Assembly (NCBI RefSeq): GCF_000612725.1
Contig: NZ_HG964452.1
Span: forward strand, 125,442 to 173,767
Direction of reading: 5' to 3'
DNA from: Mycolicibacterium austroafricanum
GTDB lineage: Bacteria > Actinomycetota > Actinomycetes > Mycobacteriales > Mycobacteriaceae
DNA length: 48,326 nt
A program made the translations under genes and the position numbers. Under the pieces are notes generated by a model. It was given only the letters and a program-made list of their open reading frames with translations, did no database searches and had not been told where the DNA came from. Shown piece by piece: positions 17,330 through 25,769 of the stretch (the first letter of the stretch is position 1; each line of letters begins with the position of its first letter).

Positions 17330-18082
17330 CTACGCGCCTTCTGGCAGCGGACGGTAAGTGAGGCGGCTGACGCGCAGATGCGGCACATGGTCGGCGGGCC
17401 CGGGCCGGTCGGGGAAATCGAACACCCCCAGGGTCAGGAACATCGGGTAGTCCGGCGCCTGGTTAGCGACCCTGGTCGTCACGCCGTCGATCGAGAACTC
17501 GACCGCGCCAGGCCGCCAGTGCACCGCATACGTATGCGACTGCGCGATGTCGATGTCGAGTGGGACAGCGGAGAAGTCTTCGCGCAGCGCCGGATCGCGG
17601 AACTTGTGGATCCCCTGGCCCACTGCAGCCCGACCGCCGGCCACCGTGTCGCCGAACACCTCCATGACGCAGATCTCGCCACACCGGTCCGGTTCGTCCT
17701 CGAGTCCCACCATCCACGCCGAGAACATCGACCGCGGGCTCAGATCCGCCGAACAGGTGACGGAGATGGTTCCGAAATGCGGGAGGAACCCCAGCACGGT
17801 GGGCTGCTCTTCCATCACCACCAGGCCGTCGCGGAACGGCTGCGGCGCGTCGGTGGAGCCGATCGCGCCGGACCAGTTGGCGCTCTGAACCGCCGACACC
17901 CGCAGCGGCCCGTCATGCAGATCGGGACACCACAGCTGCTGAGCCTGCGGGATGGAGAGGTCAAGCCCGTCCGGACCCGCCTCGAACGTCGCCGCCGCAG
18001 CGTCCCGTGAGCTCCAGGCAGGCAAATAGGACGCCGTCCAGACTGCCGGGTCGAGCCGCCCGAACCGTTCGTCGAAGACCAC
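17330..18082 (-). CDS. GH16-like (concanavalin-fold) protein with altered active site
   Basis: 250 aa with a beta-sandwich typical of glycoside hydrolase family 16: VFDERFGRLDPAVWTASYLP, MFSAWMVGLE, EICVMEVFGD, HTYAVHWRPGAVEFSIDG. The catalytic GH16 pattern is normally E-x-D-x-x-E; here the same place reads E-I-C-V-M-E. Both Glu positions remain but the Asp is Cys. It may be a glucanase-like enzyme, a binding protein or an inactive relative. No signal peptide is visible from this start. The GTG at 18082 has TACGCT (18094-18089) 6 bases upstream (leaderless); a longer reading to 18217 would overlap the yceI promoter. Confidence 0.75.
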   Translation of the reverse strand: MVFDERFGRLDPAVWTASYLPAWSSRDAAAATFEAGPDGLDLSIPQAQQLWCPDLHDGPLRVSAVQSANWSGAIGSTDAPQPFRDGLVVMEEQPTVLGFLPHFGTISVTCSADLSPRSMFSAWMVGLEDEPDRCGEICVMEVFGDTVAGGRAAVGQGIHKFRDPALREDFSAVPLDIDIAQSHTYAVHWRPGAVEFSIDGVTTRVANQAPDYPMFLTLGVFDFPDRPGPADHVPHLRVSRLTYRPLPEGA

Positions 18083-18149
18083 GCCGGGAGCGTAACCAAC
18101 CCGCCCGACAGGTCCAGTCGACGAGACCCGCCCGGCCCGGGAATAGATT

Positions 18150-18180
18150 CGGACTGCAGTCCGCTTATCTTGAAGGTATC
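18150..18180 (+). promoter_or_regulatory. Promoter/operator region of the YceI gene with two dyads
   Basis: CGGACTGCAGTCCG (18150-18163) is a perfect 14-base palindrome. It is followed at 18166-18178 by a second dyad, TATCTT-G-AAGGTA (5 of 6 positions paired), whose TATCTTGA half resembles sites bound by MarR-family regulators. Both lie 40-70 bases before the YceI start. No regulator gene is adjacent. Confidence 0.4.
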
Positions 18181-18219
18181 CGTCGGGACCGCCGACGCCC
18201 ACCAGAGAAAGCGACACCC

Positions 18220-18765
18220 ATGACCACTGTCACCTCCGCCCTGTCCGTCGGCACCTGGGCCATCGACCCCGTCCACTCCTCGGTCGGCTTCTCCGTACGC
18301 CACCTGATGGTGAGCAAGGTGCGGGGCGTGTTCGACACGTTCAGCGGCGCGATCACCGTCGCCGAGGACGGCACGCCGTCGGTGCACGCCGAGATCGCCG
18401 TCGACTCCGTCAACACCCGCAACGAGCAGCGCGACGGCCACCTCAAGTCCGCGGACTTCTTCGACGCCGAGAAGCACCCCGTGGCGACGTTCAGCTCGAC
18501 CGCGGTCCGGCAGGACGGCGACGGCTACGTCGTCGACGGTGACTTCACCCTGAAGGGTGTGACCCGCCCGATCTCACTGAACCTGGACTTCAACGGGGTG
18601 AACCCGGGCATGGGCCACGGCGAGGTCGCCGGCTTTGAGGCATCAGTTGTGTTGAACCGCAAGGATTTCGGTATCGACATCGACATGCCGCTGGAAACCG
18701 GCGGCGCCGTGGTCGGCGACAAGGTGACGATCACGCTCGAGATCGAGGCGCTCCGGCAGGCATGA
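18220..18765 (+). CDS. YceI-family polyisoprenoid-binding-like protein
   Basis: 181 aa with the whole YceI lipocalin-like domain: GTWAIDPVHSSVGFSVRHLM at the N-terminus, then VRGVFDTFSG, SVNTRNEQRDGHLKSADFFD, GDFTLKGVTRPISL and a C-terminal GDKVTITLEIEA. YceI proteins bind isoprenoid or other long hydrophobic ligands in a beta-barrel; many are stress-induced. No signal peptide, so this one is cytoplasmic. The ATG at 18220 is chosen because homology starts there; a longer frame from 18007 is an antisense artefact of the GH16 gene. Ligand unknown. Confidence 0.92.
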   Translation: MTTVTSALSVGTWAIDPVHSSVGFSVRHLMVSKVRGVFDTFSGAITVAEDGTPSVHAEIAVDSVNTRNEQRDGHLKSADFFDAEKHPVATFSSTAVRQDGDGYVVDGDFTLKGVTRPISLNLDFNGVNPGMGHGEVAGFEASVVLNRKDFGIDIDMPLETGGAVVGDKVTITLEIEALRQA

Positions 18766-18769
18766 CGGG

Positions 18770-18804
18770 ACGTCAGTGGCACCGCCGCGGCGGTGTCACG
18801 ACGT
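18770..18804. terminator. Strong inverted repeat between convergent yceI and FAH-family genes
   Basis: Arms of 16-17 bases around CACCGCCGCGGCGGTG, extended outward to ACGTC/GACGT with one mismatch and one bulge. It sits between the two stop codons and overlaps the stop of the minus-strand gene, so it can end transcription from both sides. There is no U-tract, as is common in mycobacteria. Confidence 0.55.
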
Positions 18805-19704
18805 GATCTGGTGGCTGATCTCGCCGACCTGCTCGATGCTCAGCGTGATCCGGTCACCGGGCCGCAGCCAGTGTCCGGTCTCCATACCGCTCCCCCCGGG
18901 CAACGTGCCGGTGGCGAAAAGCTCACCCGGATACAGCTTCTCGTCCCGTGACGCATGGGCGATCATGTCGCCGATCGTCCATTGCGGGCCGGCGCTGGAG
19001 ACGGTGCTGACGGTGCGTCCGTTGATGGTGACCGATCCGCTGAGGCTCTCGAGGATCGGCAGGATCTCGTCGGCGGTGACGGCCACGGCCGACATCGACG
19101 ACACGAAATGTTTGGCCTTCTGCGGCCCCAGCCCGGTGGCCATCTCGGCACGTTGAACGTCGCGGGCGCTGAAGTCGTTCACGACGACGAACGCGCCGAC
19201 CGCGTCCACCGCCTCCGCTGAGCTTGCATTGAAAAGTGGTGCCTTGAGCACGAATCCGAGTTCGAGTTCAAAGTCCAGCGCCGTGGAGTACGACGGAAAG
19301 GCCACGGGCGCGCCGCTGGGCACAAAGCTCAGGTGGTTGGACATGTAGTAGATGGGTTGGCGGTAGAACAGCGGCTTGGGCTTGAACAGCGGGAACGGTT
19401 TTCGGGTCAGCTTCTCGACGGTCTCAGCCGCACGGGACTGGGCGGGATGGAATCGGCGCACGAGTCCGCGGGCCGCGTCGATCGCATGGTCTTCGTAGAG
19501 CATGAAGTCACGGAACGACGCGGGCTGAAACGGCAGGACGCAGCCGGCGAGGCCATGATGGCGCTGCGCGGCAGCCAGTTCCCAGGCGGGGTCGAACACC
19601 GGGCCGCCCAGCACCGACGGATCCGGCGCGGGCGCCCACGACCCGTCGGGCCCGAGGGATTGCAGTTCCAACCGACCGTCGGCGATCACCCGGCGCAGCT
19701 TCAT
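18796..19704 (-). CDS. Fumarylacetoacetate hydrolase (FAH) family protein
   Basis: 302 aa. An N-terminal segment typical of FAH-like proteins is followed by the catalytic beta-roll: PIYYMSNHLSFVPSG, DFELELGFVLKAP (metal-binding Glu residues), VVVNDFSARDVQ, GPQKAKHFVSSMSA and GTLPGGSGMETGHWLRPGD. The family hydrolyses or decarboxylates beta-diketo acids with a divalent metal, in aromatic degradation or as oxaloacetate decarboxylase. No aromatic-degradation genes are adjacent, so the substrate is open. ATG at 19704. Converges on yceI. Confidence 0.87.
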   Translation of the reverse strand: MKLRRVIADGRLELQSLGPDGSWAPAPDPSVLGGPVFDPAWELAAAQRHHGLAGCVLPFQPASFRDFMLYEDHAIDAARGLVRRFHPAQSRAAETVEKLTRKPFPLFKPKPLFYRQPIYYMSNHLSFVPSGAPVAFPSYSTALDFELELGFVLKAPLFNASSAEAVDAVGAFVVVNDFSARDVQRAEMATGLGPQKAKHFVSSMSAVAVTADEILPILESLSGSVTINGRTVSTVSSAGPQWTIGDMIAHASRDEKLYPGELFATGTLPGGSGMETGHWLRPGDRITLSIEQVGEISHQITS

Positions 19705-19750
19705 GGTTCCGTCCTACCAGCTGAACGCCCAGACGCGCCCACCCGCCGAT

Positions 19751-19810
19751 GCGAGCGTGCGCGAACTACGCAGAAATGGCGGCGTGTTGCCCGCAGACAC
19801 GCACGCTCGC
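19751..19810 (-). repeat. Nested palindromic repeat, copy C
   Basis: Third copy of the family, same orientation as copy B. Outer arms GCGAGCGTGCG and CGCACGCTCGC lie at its ends; the inner hairpin GCGTGT (19782-19787)/ACACGC (19797-19802) is intact. The sequence between hairpin and one arm differs from the other copies, so the arms and inner hairpin are what is conserved. It lies between the start of the FAH gene and the end of fbiC. Confidence 0.8.
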
Positions 19811-19847
19811 GGAAAAGGGGGAAAGAGAAGGGGGGAAGAAGAGGGGG
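19811..19847 (+). other. 37-base homopurine tract downstream of fbiC
   Basis: An uninterrupted run of purines with three G-runs of five or six, directly abutting repeat copy C, followed by three spaced GGCTACG units (about 19850-19876) that run into the fbiC stop. Such tracts can form triplexes or G-quadruplexes. On the fbiC transcript it would be a C/U-rich 3' tail, possibly relevant to transcription end. Confidence 0.5.
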
Positions 19848-19871
19848 TGGGCTACGGGCGGCTACGGGGGG

Positions 19872-22451
19872 CTACGCCGCGAGCGGGGTGTAGTCGGTGG
19901 TGCGCTGGCGTGCCGGGCGTCCGATGCCCTCGGCGATGGCGACCAGCTCCGCGACGGTCTTGGCCGAACCGTTCTCCGAGCCCGCCATCCGCGAGATCGT
20001 CTCCTCCATCAAGGTGCCGCCGAGGTCGTTGGCGCCGCCGCGCAGCATCACCTGCGTGCGCTCGGTGCCGAGCTTGACCCAACTGGTCTGGATGTGAGAG
20101 ATCCTGCCGTGCAACATGATCCGCGCGAGCGCGTGCACCGCCCGGTTGTCGCGGTGCGTCGGTCCGGGCCGCGACCCGCCGGCCAGGTACAGCGGCGAGG
20201 ACTGGTGCACGAACGGCAGAGGCACGAATTCGGTGAACCCGCCGGTGCGGTCCTGGATGCCGCGCAACACGTTGAGATGCCCCACCCAGTGCCGCGGGGT
20301 GTCGACGTGGCCGTACATCATCGTCGAGCTCGACCGCAGCCCCACCTCGTGCGCGGTGGTCACGACCTCGATCCACATCGACGTCGGCAGCTTGCCCTTG
20401 GTCAGCACCCAGCGCACCTCGTCGTCGAGGATCTCGGCTGCCGTGCCGGGGATGGTGTCGAGCCCGGCCTCGCGCAGCGCGGTCAGCCACTCCCGGATCG
20501 AGGTTCCGCTGCGGGTGACCCCGTTGGCGATCTCCATCGGCGAGAACGCGTGCACGTGCATCGACGGCACCCGCGCCTTGACCGCCCGCACCAGATCCGC
20601 GTAGCCGGTCACCGGCAGCTCCGGATCGATGCCGCCCTGCATGCACACCTCGGTGGCGCCGGCGACGTGGGCCTCCCACGCGCGGTCGGCGACCTCCGCG
20701 GTGGACAGCGAGTACGCGTCGGCGTCGCCCTTGCGTTGGGCGAACGCGCAGAACCGGCAGCCGGTGTAGCAGATGTTGGTGAAGTTGATGTTGCGGTTGA
20801 CCACGAACGTCACGTCGTCGCCGACGGTGTCGCGCCGCAACGAATCCGCCAGTGCGGTCACCGCATCCAGCGCCGGGCCGTCGGCGGTCGCCAACGCCAG
20901 GTACTCGTCGTCGGAACACCCGGCCGGATCCCGCTCGGCCGAGCGCAGCGCGGCCAGCACATCGGTGTCGATGCGTTCCGGTGCGCGGGCGGCCAACTCC
21001 TCGACCTTGGCCCGGATGGACTCCCAGTCGCCGAACGCATCGCCGAGATCGCTGCGGGTGGTCGTCAGCCGGCCCTCGGTGTCGATCGCGGTGTGCAGAT
21101 CGACACGGCCCAGTGACTCCGTGGCCTCGTCGGGTTCCTGCCACGGTCGCCCGACCGGGTTGACGTCACGGGCGTAGCCGGTGTCGGGGTCTGCCAGCGC
21201 GGCCACGTGCCCGTGCACCCTCGGATCGATCCAGGCGGCGCCGGCCTGCACGTACTGCGGTTGGGCGGTGAGTCGCTGAACCAGGTCGTAGCCGGCCTCA
21301 AGCGTCACCTCGGCCAGCTCGTCCAACGCCGGCCACGGCCGCTCGGGGTTGACGTGGTCGGGTGTCAGCGGCGACACCCCGCCCCAGTCGTCCACCCCGG
21401 CCGCGATCAGCGCCAGGCATTCCTGGCGGGACACCAGGTTCGGTGGCGCCTGGATGCGCACCTTCGGGCCCATCACCAGCCGGGTGACCGCGATGGTGGC
21501 CAGGAAGTCGTCGAGCCCGGCGTCCGGGACCGAGGCCATGGCGGTGTGGTCCTTGGCGCGGAAGTTCTGCACGATCACTTCCTGGACGTGACCGAACTCC
21601 TTGTGCGAACGTCGAATCGCGTGCACCGTCTCGGCCCGCTCGGTCAGCGTCTCCCCGATCCCCACCAGCAGCCCGGTGGTGAACGGGATCGACAGCCGGC
21701 CCGCGTCGTCCAGGGTCCGCAGCCGCACCGCCGGGTCCTTGTCCGGGCTGCCGTAGTGGGCCAGGCCCTTGGTCTCGAACAGCCGACGCGACGTGGTCTC
21801 CAGCATCATGCCCATCGACGGGGCGACCGGCTTGAGCCGCGACAGCTCCGACCACGACATCACGCCCGGGTTCAGATGCGGCAGCAGGCCGGTCTCCTCC
21901 AGCACCCGGATCGCCATCGCCCGCACATAGTCCAGCGTCGAGTCATACCCTCGTTCGTCGAGCCACCGGCGCGCCTCCGGCCAGCGAGCTTCCGGCCGGT
22001 CACCGAGGGTGAAAAGCGCTTCCTTACAACCCATTTCAGCCCCGCGGCGCGCGACGTCGAGTATCTCGTCGGGCTCCATGAACATGCCCTTGCCCTCCGC
22101 GCGCAACCGGCCGGGCACCGTGACGAACGTGCAGTAATGGCAGGTGTCACGGCACAGATGCGTCACCGGGATGAACACCTTGCGCGAATAACTCACCGGC
22201 AACCGGCCCGTGTCGCCCCGCCGGCCCGCGGCCTCCAGACCCGCGTCACGCACCCGCGCCGCCGACGCGCACAGGTCGACGAGGTCGTCACCGCGCGCCG
22301 TCAACGCGATCGCCGCCTCGTCGACGTTCAGGGCCACCCCGTCACGGGCCCGCCGTAACACCCGTCGCAACGCAGCGGGATTGGGCGCGCCAGATCTGGG
22401 AGGAACCACCGGGCTGGGCAGGTCAGCGCCGCGCTGGGTGTTCAGAGCCAC
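19872..22451 (-). CDS. fbiC: FO synthase (7,8-didemethyl-8-hydroxy-5-deazariboflavin synthase)
   Basis: 859 aa two-domain radical SAM enzyme (fused CofG and CofH) that makes FO, the chromophore of coenzyme F420. The N-terminal CofG-like domain has CRDTCHYC and the C-terminal CofH-like domain CYTGCRFC, each a CX3CX2C [4Fe-4S]/SAM site. Length matches the mycobacterial enzyme. Start choice: the GTG at 22451 gives an N-terminus leading into LPSPVVPP like M. tuberculosis from memory. An in-frame GTG at 22496 is possible. A 13-codon upstream ORF overlaps this start (next entry). Confidence 0.95.
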   Translation of the reverse strand: MALNTQRGADLPSPVVPPRSGAPNPAALRRVLRRARDGVALNVDEAAIALTARGDDLVDLCASAARVRDAGLEAAGRRGDTGRLPVSYSRKVFIPVTHLCRDTCHYCTFVTVPGRLRAEGKGMFMEPDEILDVARRGAEMGCKEALFTLGDRPEARWPEARRWLDERGYDSTLDYVRAMAIRVLEETGLLPHLNPGVMSWSELSRLKPVAPSMGMMLETTSRRLFETKGLAHYGSPDKDPAVRLRTLDDAGRLSIPFTTGLLVGIGETLTERAETVHAIRRSHKEFGHVQEVIVQNFRAKDHTAMASVPDAGLDDFLATIAVTRLVMGPKVRIQAPPNLVSRQECLALIAAGVDDWGGVSPLTPDHVNPERPWPALDELAEVTLEAGYDLVQRLTAQPQYVQAGAAWIDPRVHGHVAALADPDTGYARDVNPVGRPWQEPDEATESLGRVDLHTAIDTEGRLTTTRSDLGDAFGDWESIRAKVEELAARAPERIDTDVLAALRSAERDPAGCSDDEYLALATADGPALDAVTALADSLRRDTVGDDVTFVVNRNINFTNICYTGCRFCAFAQRKGDADAYSLSTAEVADRAWEAHVAGATEVCMQGGIDPELPVTGYADLVRAVKARVPSMHVHAFSPMEIANGVTRSGTSIREWLTALREAGLDTIPGTAAEILDDEVRWVLTKGKLPTSMWIEVVTTAHEVGLRSSSTMMYGHVDTPRHWVGHLNVLRGIQDRTGGFTEFVPLPFVHQSSPLYLAGGSRPGPTHRDNRAVHALARIMLHGRISHIQTSWVKLGTERTQVMLRGGANDLGGTLMEETISRMAGSENGSAKTVAELVAIAEGIGRPARQRTTDYTPLAA

Positions 22452-22483
22452 TCTCCTGTAACCCCGGCGTTGTCGCGGTTCAT
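22442..22483 (-). CDS. Putative 13-aa upstream ORF overlapping the fbiC start
   Basis: ATG...TGA frame encoding [13 protein letters not shown]. Its stop lies a few bases inside fbiC and a Shine-Dalgarno-like AGGAG abuts the fbiC GTG, so ribosomes ending here could reinitiate on fbiC. A GATAGT -10-like hexamer (22500-22495) would give a very short 5' end. Translation not shown. Confidence 0.3.
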   Translation of the reverse strand: MNRDNAGVTGEWL

Positions 22484-22547
22484 CCGCGCGTCTCACTATC
22501 TGAAACAGAATGCGCCTGCCATCCGCGTGACATAGCAGTCACAGTAG

Positions 22548-22943
22548 TCACCGGGCGCCGGTGCGCGGGTCCGCCCCCGCCGCCGGCGGGTGACGCATGA
22601 GCAGCCACGCGGCGGGCAGGGCCCCGAGCGCGACCAGCAGCACCGGACCGAACTCCATGATCCCGACGCCGCCGAACACGATGTCGTCACCGGGCTTGAA
22701 CACCATGCACAGCAAGACGGTGGCCAGCCACGTCCACAACGGCAGGGCGGCGAGTCGCGGAACCGACGTCCACTGCAGGCCGGCCCATACCAGCGAGAGA
22801 TTCAGCGCCCCGCTGAGCAACGCACTGATCGGCAACGGCACCGGCCCCAGCCGCAGCGGCAGGAAAAAGACGGCCATCAGGGCCGAGAGCACACCGTCGA
22901 GGCCGAGCAGGGCCAGAAGGAGAACGCGAAGCCGGTCCGACAC
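22548..22943 (-). CDS. Small integral membrane protein (Rv1171-like position)
   Basis: 131 aa with four hydrophobic segments (LRVLLLALLGLDGVLSALMA, LPISALLSGALNLSLVWAGL, ALPLWTWLATVLLCMVF, FGPVLLVALGALPAAWLLM) and short charged ends. No recognised domain. GTG start at 22943 chosen because the membrane segments begin right after it; upstream in-frame sequence lies in other genes. It follows the 35-aa gene by 17 bases and mshB further up, so the three are probably one transcript. Function unknown. Confidence 0.72.
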   Translation of the reverse strand: MSDRLRVLLLALLGLDGVLSALMAVFFLPLRLGPVPLPISALLSGALNLSLVWAGLQWTSVPRLAALPLWTWLATVLLCMVFKPGDDIVFGGVGIMEFGPVLLVALGALPAAWLLMRHPPAAGADPRTGAR

Positions 22944-22960
22944 CGGCGGAGAGGACGCCG

Positions 22961-23068
22961 TCAGGTCGGGATGCTGTCGAGCACGGAGACGATCGAGCCG
23001 ATCACCCACTGGTAGCTGTCGAGGCGGTCCTGCCAGTGCTGCAGGTTGGGATCCAGGTCCGGGTCCAT
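22961..23068 (-). CDS. Small 35-aa protein downstream of mshB
   Basis: Starts MDPDLDPNLQHWQDRL and ends SVLDSIPT. An acidic, Trp-containing N-terminus precedes a mildly amphipathic helix (YQWVIGSIVSVL). A strong Shine-Dalgarno (GGAGGGG) sits 7-8 bases before the ATG, which argues for real translation. Located between mshB and a small membrane protein gene, all on the minus strand. No family recognised. Confidence 0.65.
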   Translation of the reverse strand: MDPDLDPNLQHWQDRLDSYQWVIGSIVSVLDSIPT

Positions 23069-23122
23069 GTACTTCCCCTCCGTGCGCAGTCGGTTGCGGG
23101 CAGCTTACCCCGCGGCGCGTCG

Positions 23123-23977
23123 TCAACCCACCGACAGCCCGGACAGCAGATCGGTTTCCCAGCCGCGCTCGTCGCGCGCGCCGGCAGAACCCGCGGCAAG
23201 AACGTAGTACTCGGTCGGATCCACCGGCAGGGCGACATTGTTCGACAGCGCGAAGCTGCGCCCGTCGGGCGAAACGCTGACCTGCGTCCGGTGCGCACGC
23301 AGCGCCGCCACCCGAGCCGACTCGTGGGCGGTCAGATCCAGCGCCGCGTCGATCGCCTCGTCGGAATAGCCGAACAGCGGCAGGTCGTCGGCCGAGACCC
23401 GGATCCACTCCTCGGGCACCGCGCCCATCGAGGCCAGCGCAGCGGCCAGCGCCGAGGACGACGTCACCGTCCAGTACAGCTTCGGCACCTGCCACGTCGA
23501 CGCGGCGACCGCAGCCGTCGTGACCCGGTGGGCGTGGATGTGGTCGGGATGGCCGTAGCCCCCGTTCGGGTCGTAGGTGACGACGACGTGCGGGCGCAGC
23601 TCGTCGATCGCGGCGGCCAGCGTGGCGGTCTGTTCGGCGAAATCACCGTCGACGAAGCGTTGTTGCTGCCGCGCCGGGGTGCCGTCCATGCCGGAGTCCC
23701 GCCAGCGCCCCGCGCCGCCGAGAAAGCGCGGACGGTCCACGCCCAGTTCGGCCAGCGCCGCGGTCAGCTCACCGATCCGATAACCGCCGAGCTGGTCGGC
23801 GCGGTCTACCGCGAGCTGCGCCCATTCATCCCCGATCACCTCGCCCTCTTCGCCCAGCGTGCACGTGATGACGTGCACCTGCGCGCCGCGGGCGACGTAG
23901 TGCGCGATGGTCGCTCCGGTGGTGAGGGTCTCGTCGTCGGGGTGGGCATGAACGAAGAGCAATCGCGCGGTGTCCAT
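23123..23977 (-). CDS. mshB: N-acetyl-GlcN-Ins deacetylase (mycothiol biosynthesis)
   Basis: 284 aa zinc deacetylase of the LmbE/PIG-L fold that removes acetyl from GlcNAc-inositol in mycothiol synthesis. Motifs: FVHAHPDDE (AHPDD zinc site with His and Asp), [19 protein letters not shown] (second zinc His and catalytic region). Length and N-terminus fit MshB. ATG at 23977 gives [16 protein letters not shown] second, truncated copy of this 5' end occurs at 26803-26846. Mycothiol is the main low-molecular-weight thiol of actinobacteria. Confidence 0.94.
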   Translation of the reverse strand: MDTARLLFVHAHPDDETLTTGATIAHYVARGAQVHVITCTLGEEGEVIGDEWAQLAVDRADQLGGYRIGELTAALAELGVDRPRFLGGAGRWRDSGMDGTPARQQQRFVDGDFAEQTATLAAAIDELRPHVVVTYDPNGGYGHPDHIHAHRVTTAAVAASTWQVPKLYWTVTSSSALAAALASMGAVPEEWIRVSADDLPLFGYSDEAIDAALDLTAHESARVAALRAHRTQVSVSPDGRSFALSNNVALPVDPTEYYVLAAGSAGARDERGWETDLLSGLSVG

Positions 23978-24432
23978 GTCGCTCAGCTTGCCCGCCCGAG
24001 GCGTGTCAGGTCGAACCGCGGCCGTCCGCGGCCCCGACCTGACGTTTGCCGGGACAGCGCGCCCGGCATCCGACCTTCGGAATCCGCGCTTCACCGACGA
24101 CCGGGACCCACGATTTCCGCAAAGCAGGAATCGGGCACACTCTGCAATATTGCGCCGTCTGTCAATTGTCATCTGATGTGTCCAGCAAATCAGCCAGGTG
24201 AGCCACAACCCGCTCGCCCGACAACCTCGACGACCACCACTTCGAATTCGGCAATTAGCCAGAATTGGACATCGGGCCGCAATTAGACCTATCCGATGCA
24301 CGAAGACATTGCACGGAGTGCGAAAAATTCAGTACGTCCCAGAAAAGTACCGAAAAATAGTTGACAAATACTTCTTACCGCGGAGTAAGGTCCGCGGTGT
24401 CCGCCATCACATTTACGTAATGAAGGGATATC
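23978..24432. other. 455-base AT-richer intergenic region
   Basis: The only gap over 300 bases. No credible coding frame. From about 24090 the base composition drops well below the surrounding genes, with AT-rich stretches such as those at 24150-24175 and 24340-24375. It ends in the promoter of the acidic secreted-protein gene. The composition hints that this promoter region and gene came from elsewhere. Confidence 0.6.
24361..24397 (+). promoter_or_regulatory. Promoter with hairpin operator for the acidic secreted protein
   Basis: TTGACA (24361-24366), a 19-base spacer and TAAGGT (24386-24391) form a sigma-A-like promoter. A perfect 7-base inverted repeat CCGCGGA (24378-24384)/TCCGCGG (24391-24397) straddles the -10, well placed for a repressor. 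Confidence 0.5.
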
Positions 24433-25720
24433 ATGCACGTAACGGTTCGCTCTTATCTCACCGCGGGAGTCGCCCTGGCCGGCGCGAGCGCCATCGCCCT
24501 CGCCCCCGTCGTCGTGCCCCCAAGCAGCACCGTCAGCTCCTCTCCGGCCATGTCATCGGTCGCCGTGGAACTCTCCGCCGCCGTCAACCCCATCACCGCC
24601 TGGGTGGATGTCTTCGCCGGCGCAGCCACCAACTTGGGTGGGATTGGCAACGCCATTCTTGAGGATCCGTTCCCGCTGCTGCGGCAGGCACTGGAGAACG
24701 TGCTCGGGTACGGCGGGACGTTAGTCTCCGCGACCACGGGTGCCATTACCGGCGCGCTGAATTACATTCTCATTTGACAACCCGGCCGGGGCCTGGCCTC
24801 TCATCGAAGACGCCTTTACTCAGCTGAGCGAAGGCAACATCTCCGGAGCGATCACCACTGCCGGCGAAGCGCTGCTCCTCGGCCCCATCCTCAACATCGG
24901 GCTTCCGATCTTCACCTCGGGTGCGTTGGAGATTCCCGGGAAGATCGCGCAGAACTTCGCCAACGTCGTGAAATCCCTGACCAGCCTCGACACCGTGTTT
25001 CCGATCGTGCTGGGCGCCCTGGGCACGGTCATGGCGCCGATGCAGGCGCTCGGCGGCAGCCTCCAGGCGGCTTTCGACGCTCTCGGCGAGGGCAACCTCA
25101 TCGACGCGGTGGTCGAGCTCATCAACATCCCCGCTTCGGTGACCGGGGCGCTCCTCAACGGATACACGAACGACATGGGCACGACCTACCCCGGGCTGTT
25201 CACCTTCAGCGAGAATCCGGGTGAGGGCGGTCTGATTCAGGCGTTGTTCGTGACGCTGCCCAAGGCGCTTGCCGCGGCGATCGCACCGGAAGAAGCAGTG
25301 GCAACCGCCGCGGCCGAAGGCCCGGCCGATCCGGACGCCGGCTCGGGCACCATGATCACCGTCGCCGAGGTGGCGGAGACCGACGCAGCCGCGGAGACCG
25401 AGGCTGCAGCGGAGACCGAGGCCGCAGTGGTCGCCGACGGTGACACGGTGGTTGAGGAGGCACCCGCCGTGGTTGTCGACGAGGCCACCGCGCCGGTCGA
25501 CGGAGGCGAGGAGGCGACCACGCCGGCCGACGACGTGGTCACCGCTCCGGTCGACGACGTGGTCACCGCGCCCGTCGACGAAGCCGGGGATGACGTGGAG
25601 GCCGCCCCGGACGAGACCGATACGGCTGACGACACCGCCGGCGAGGACGACGGTGATTCGGCCGGGGGCGCGGGCGGCGATTCCGGCGGCGCCGGCGGCG
25701 AATCCGGCGGCGACGACTAA
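24433..25720 (+). pseudogene. Secreted Ala-rich, acidic-tailed mycobacterial protein, interrupted by a frameshift
   Basis: The first frame starts at ATG 24433 (Shine-Dalgarno AAGGG) with a signal peptide ending near LAPVVVPPS and stops at 24777 after ALNYILI. The +1 frame continues without a break (FDNPAGAWPLIEDAFTQLSE onward, about 24773) to 25720. Together they give one protein of about 428 aa: signal peptide, hydrophobic helical domain with NYILFDNPAGAW-type repeats, then a disordered tail rich in Ala, Val, Asp, Glu (TAPVDDVV repeats) ending in Gly/Asp-rich GGDSGGAGGESGGDD. Skipping one base near 24772 restores the frame. The stop context is ATTTGAC. Family seen in mycobacteria; function unknown. 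Mutation, sequencing error or recoding cannot be separated here. Confidence 0.65.
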
Positions 25721-25736
25721 GCCGGACGATCGACCG

Positions 25737-25769
25737 GTAGGCCCCCGCATCCCCGATCCGGGGGCCTAC
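25737..25769. terminator. Bidirectional hairpin terminator
   Basis: Perfect 11-base inverted repeat GTAGGCCCCCG (25737-25747)/CGGGGGCCTAC (25759-25769) with an 11-base loop, between the convergent secreted-protein gene and nitronate monooxygenase gene. It includes the latter's stop codon. Confidence 0.7.

Noticed and set aside
18007..18219. Longer N-terminus of the YceI protein
   Set aside because: Arg-rich extension covers the antisense of the GH16 gene and the promoter palindromes; YceI homology starts at ATG 18220.
24760..24785. Programmed RF2-like frameshift as the firm explanation
   Set aside because: Only the UGA-C context resembles prfB; the upstream Shine-Dalgarno stimulator is absent. 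It is kept only as a question in the findings.
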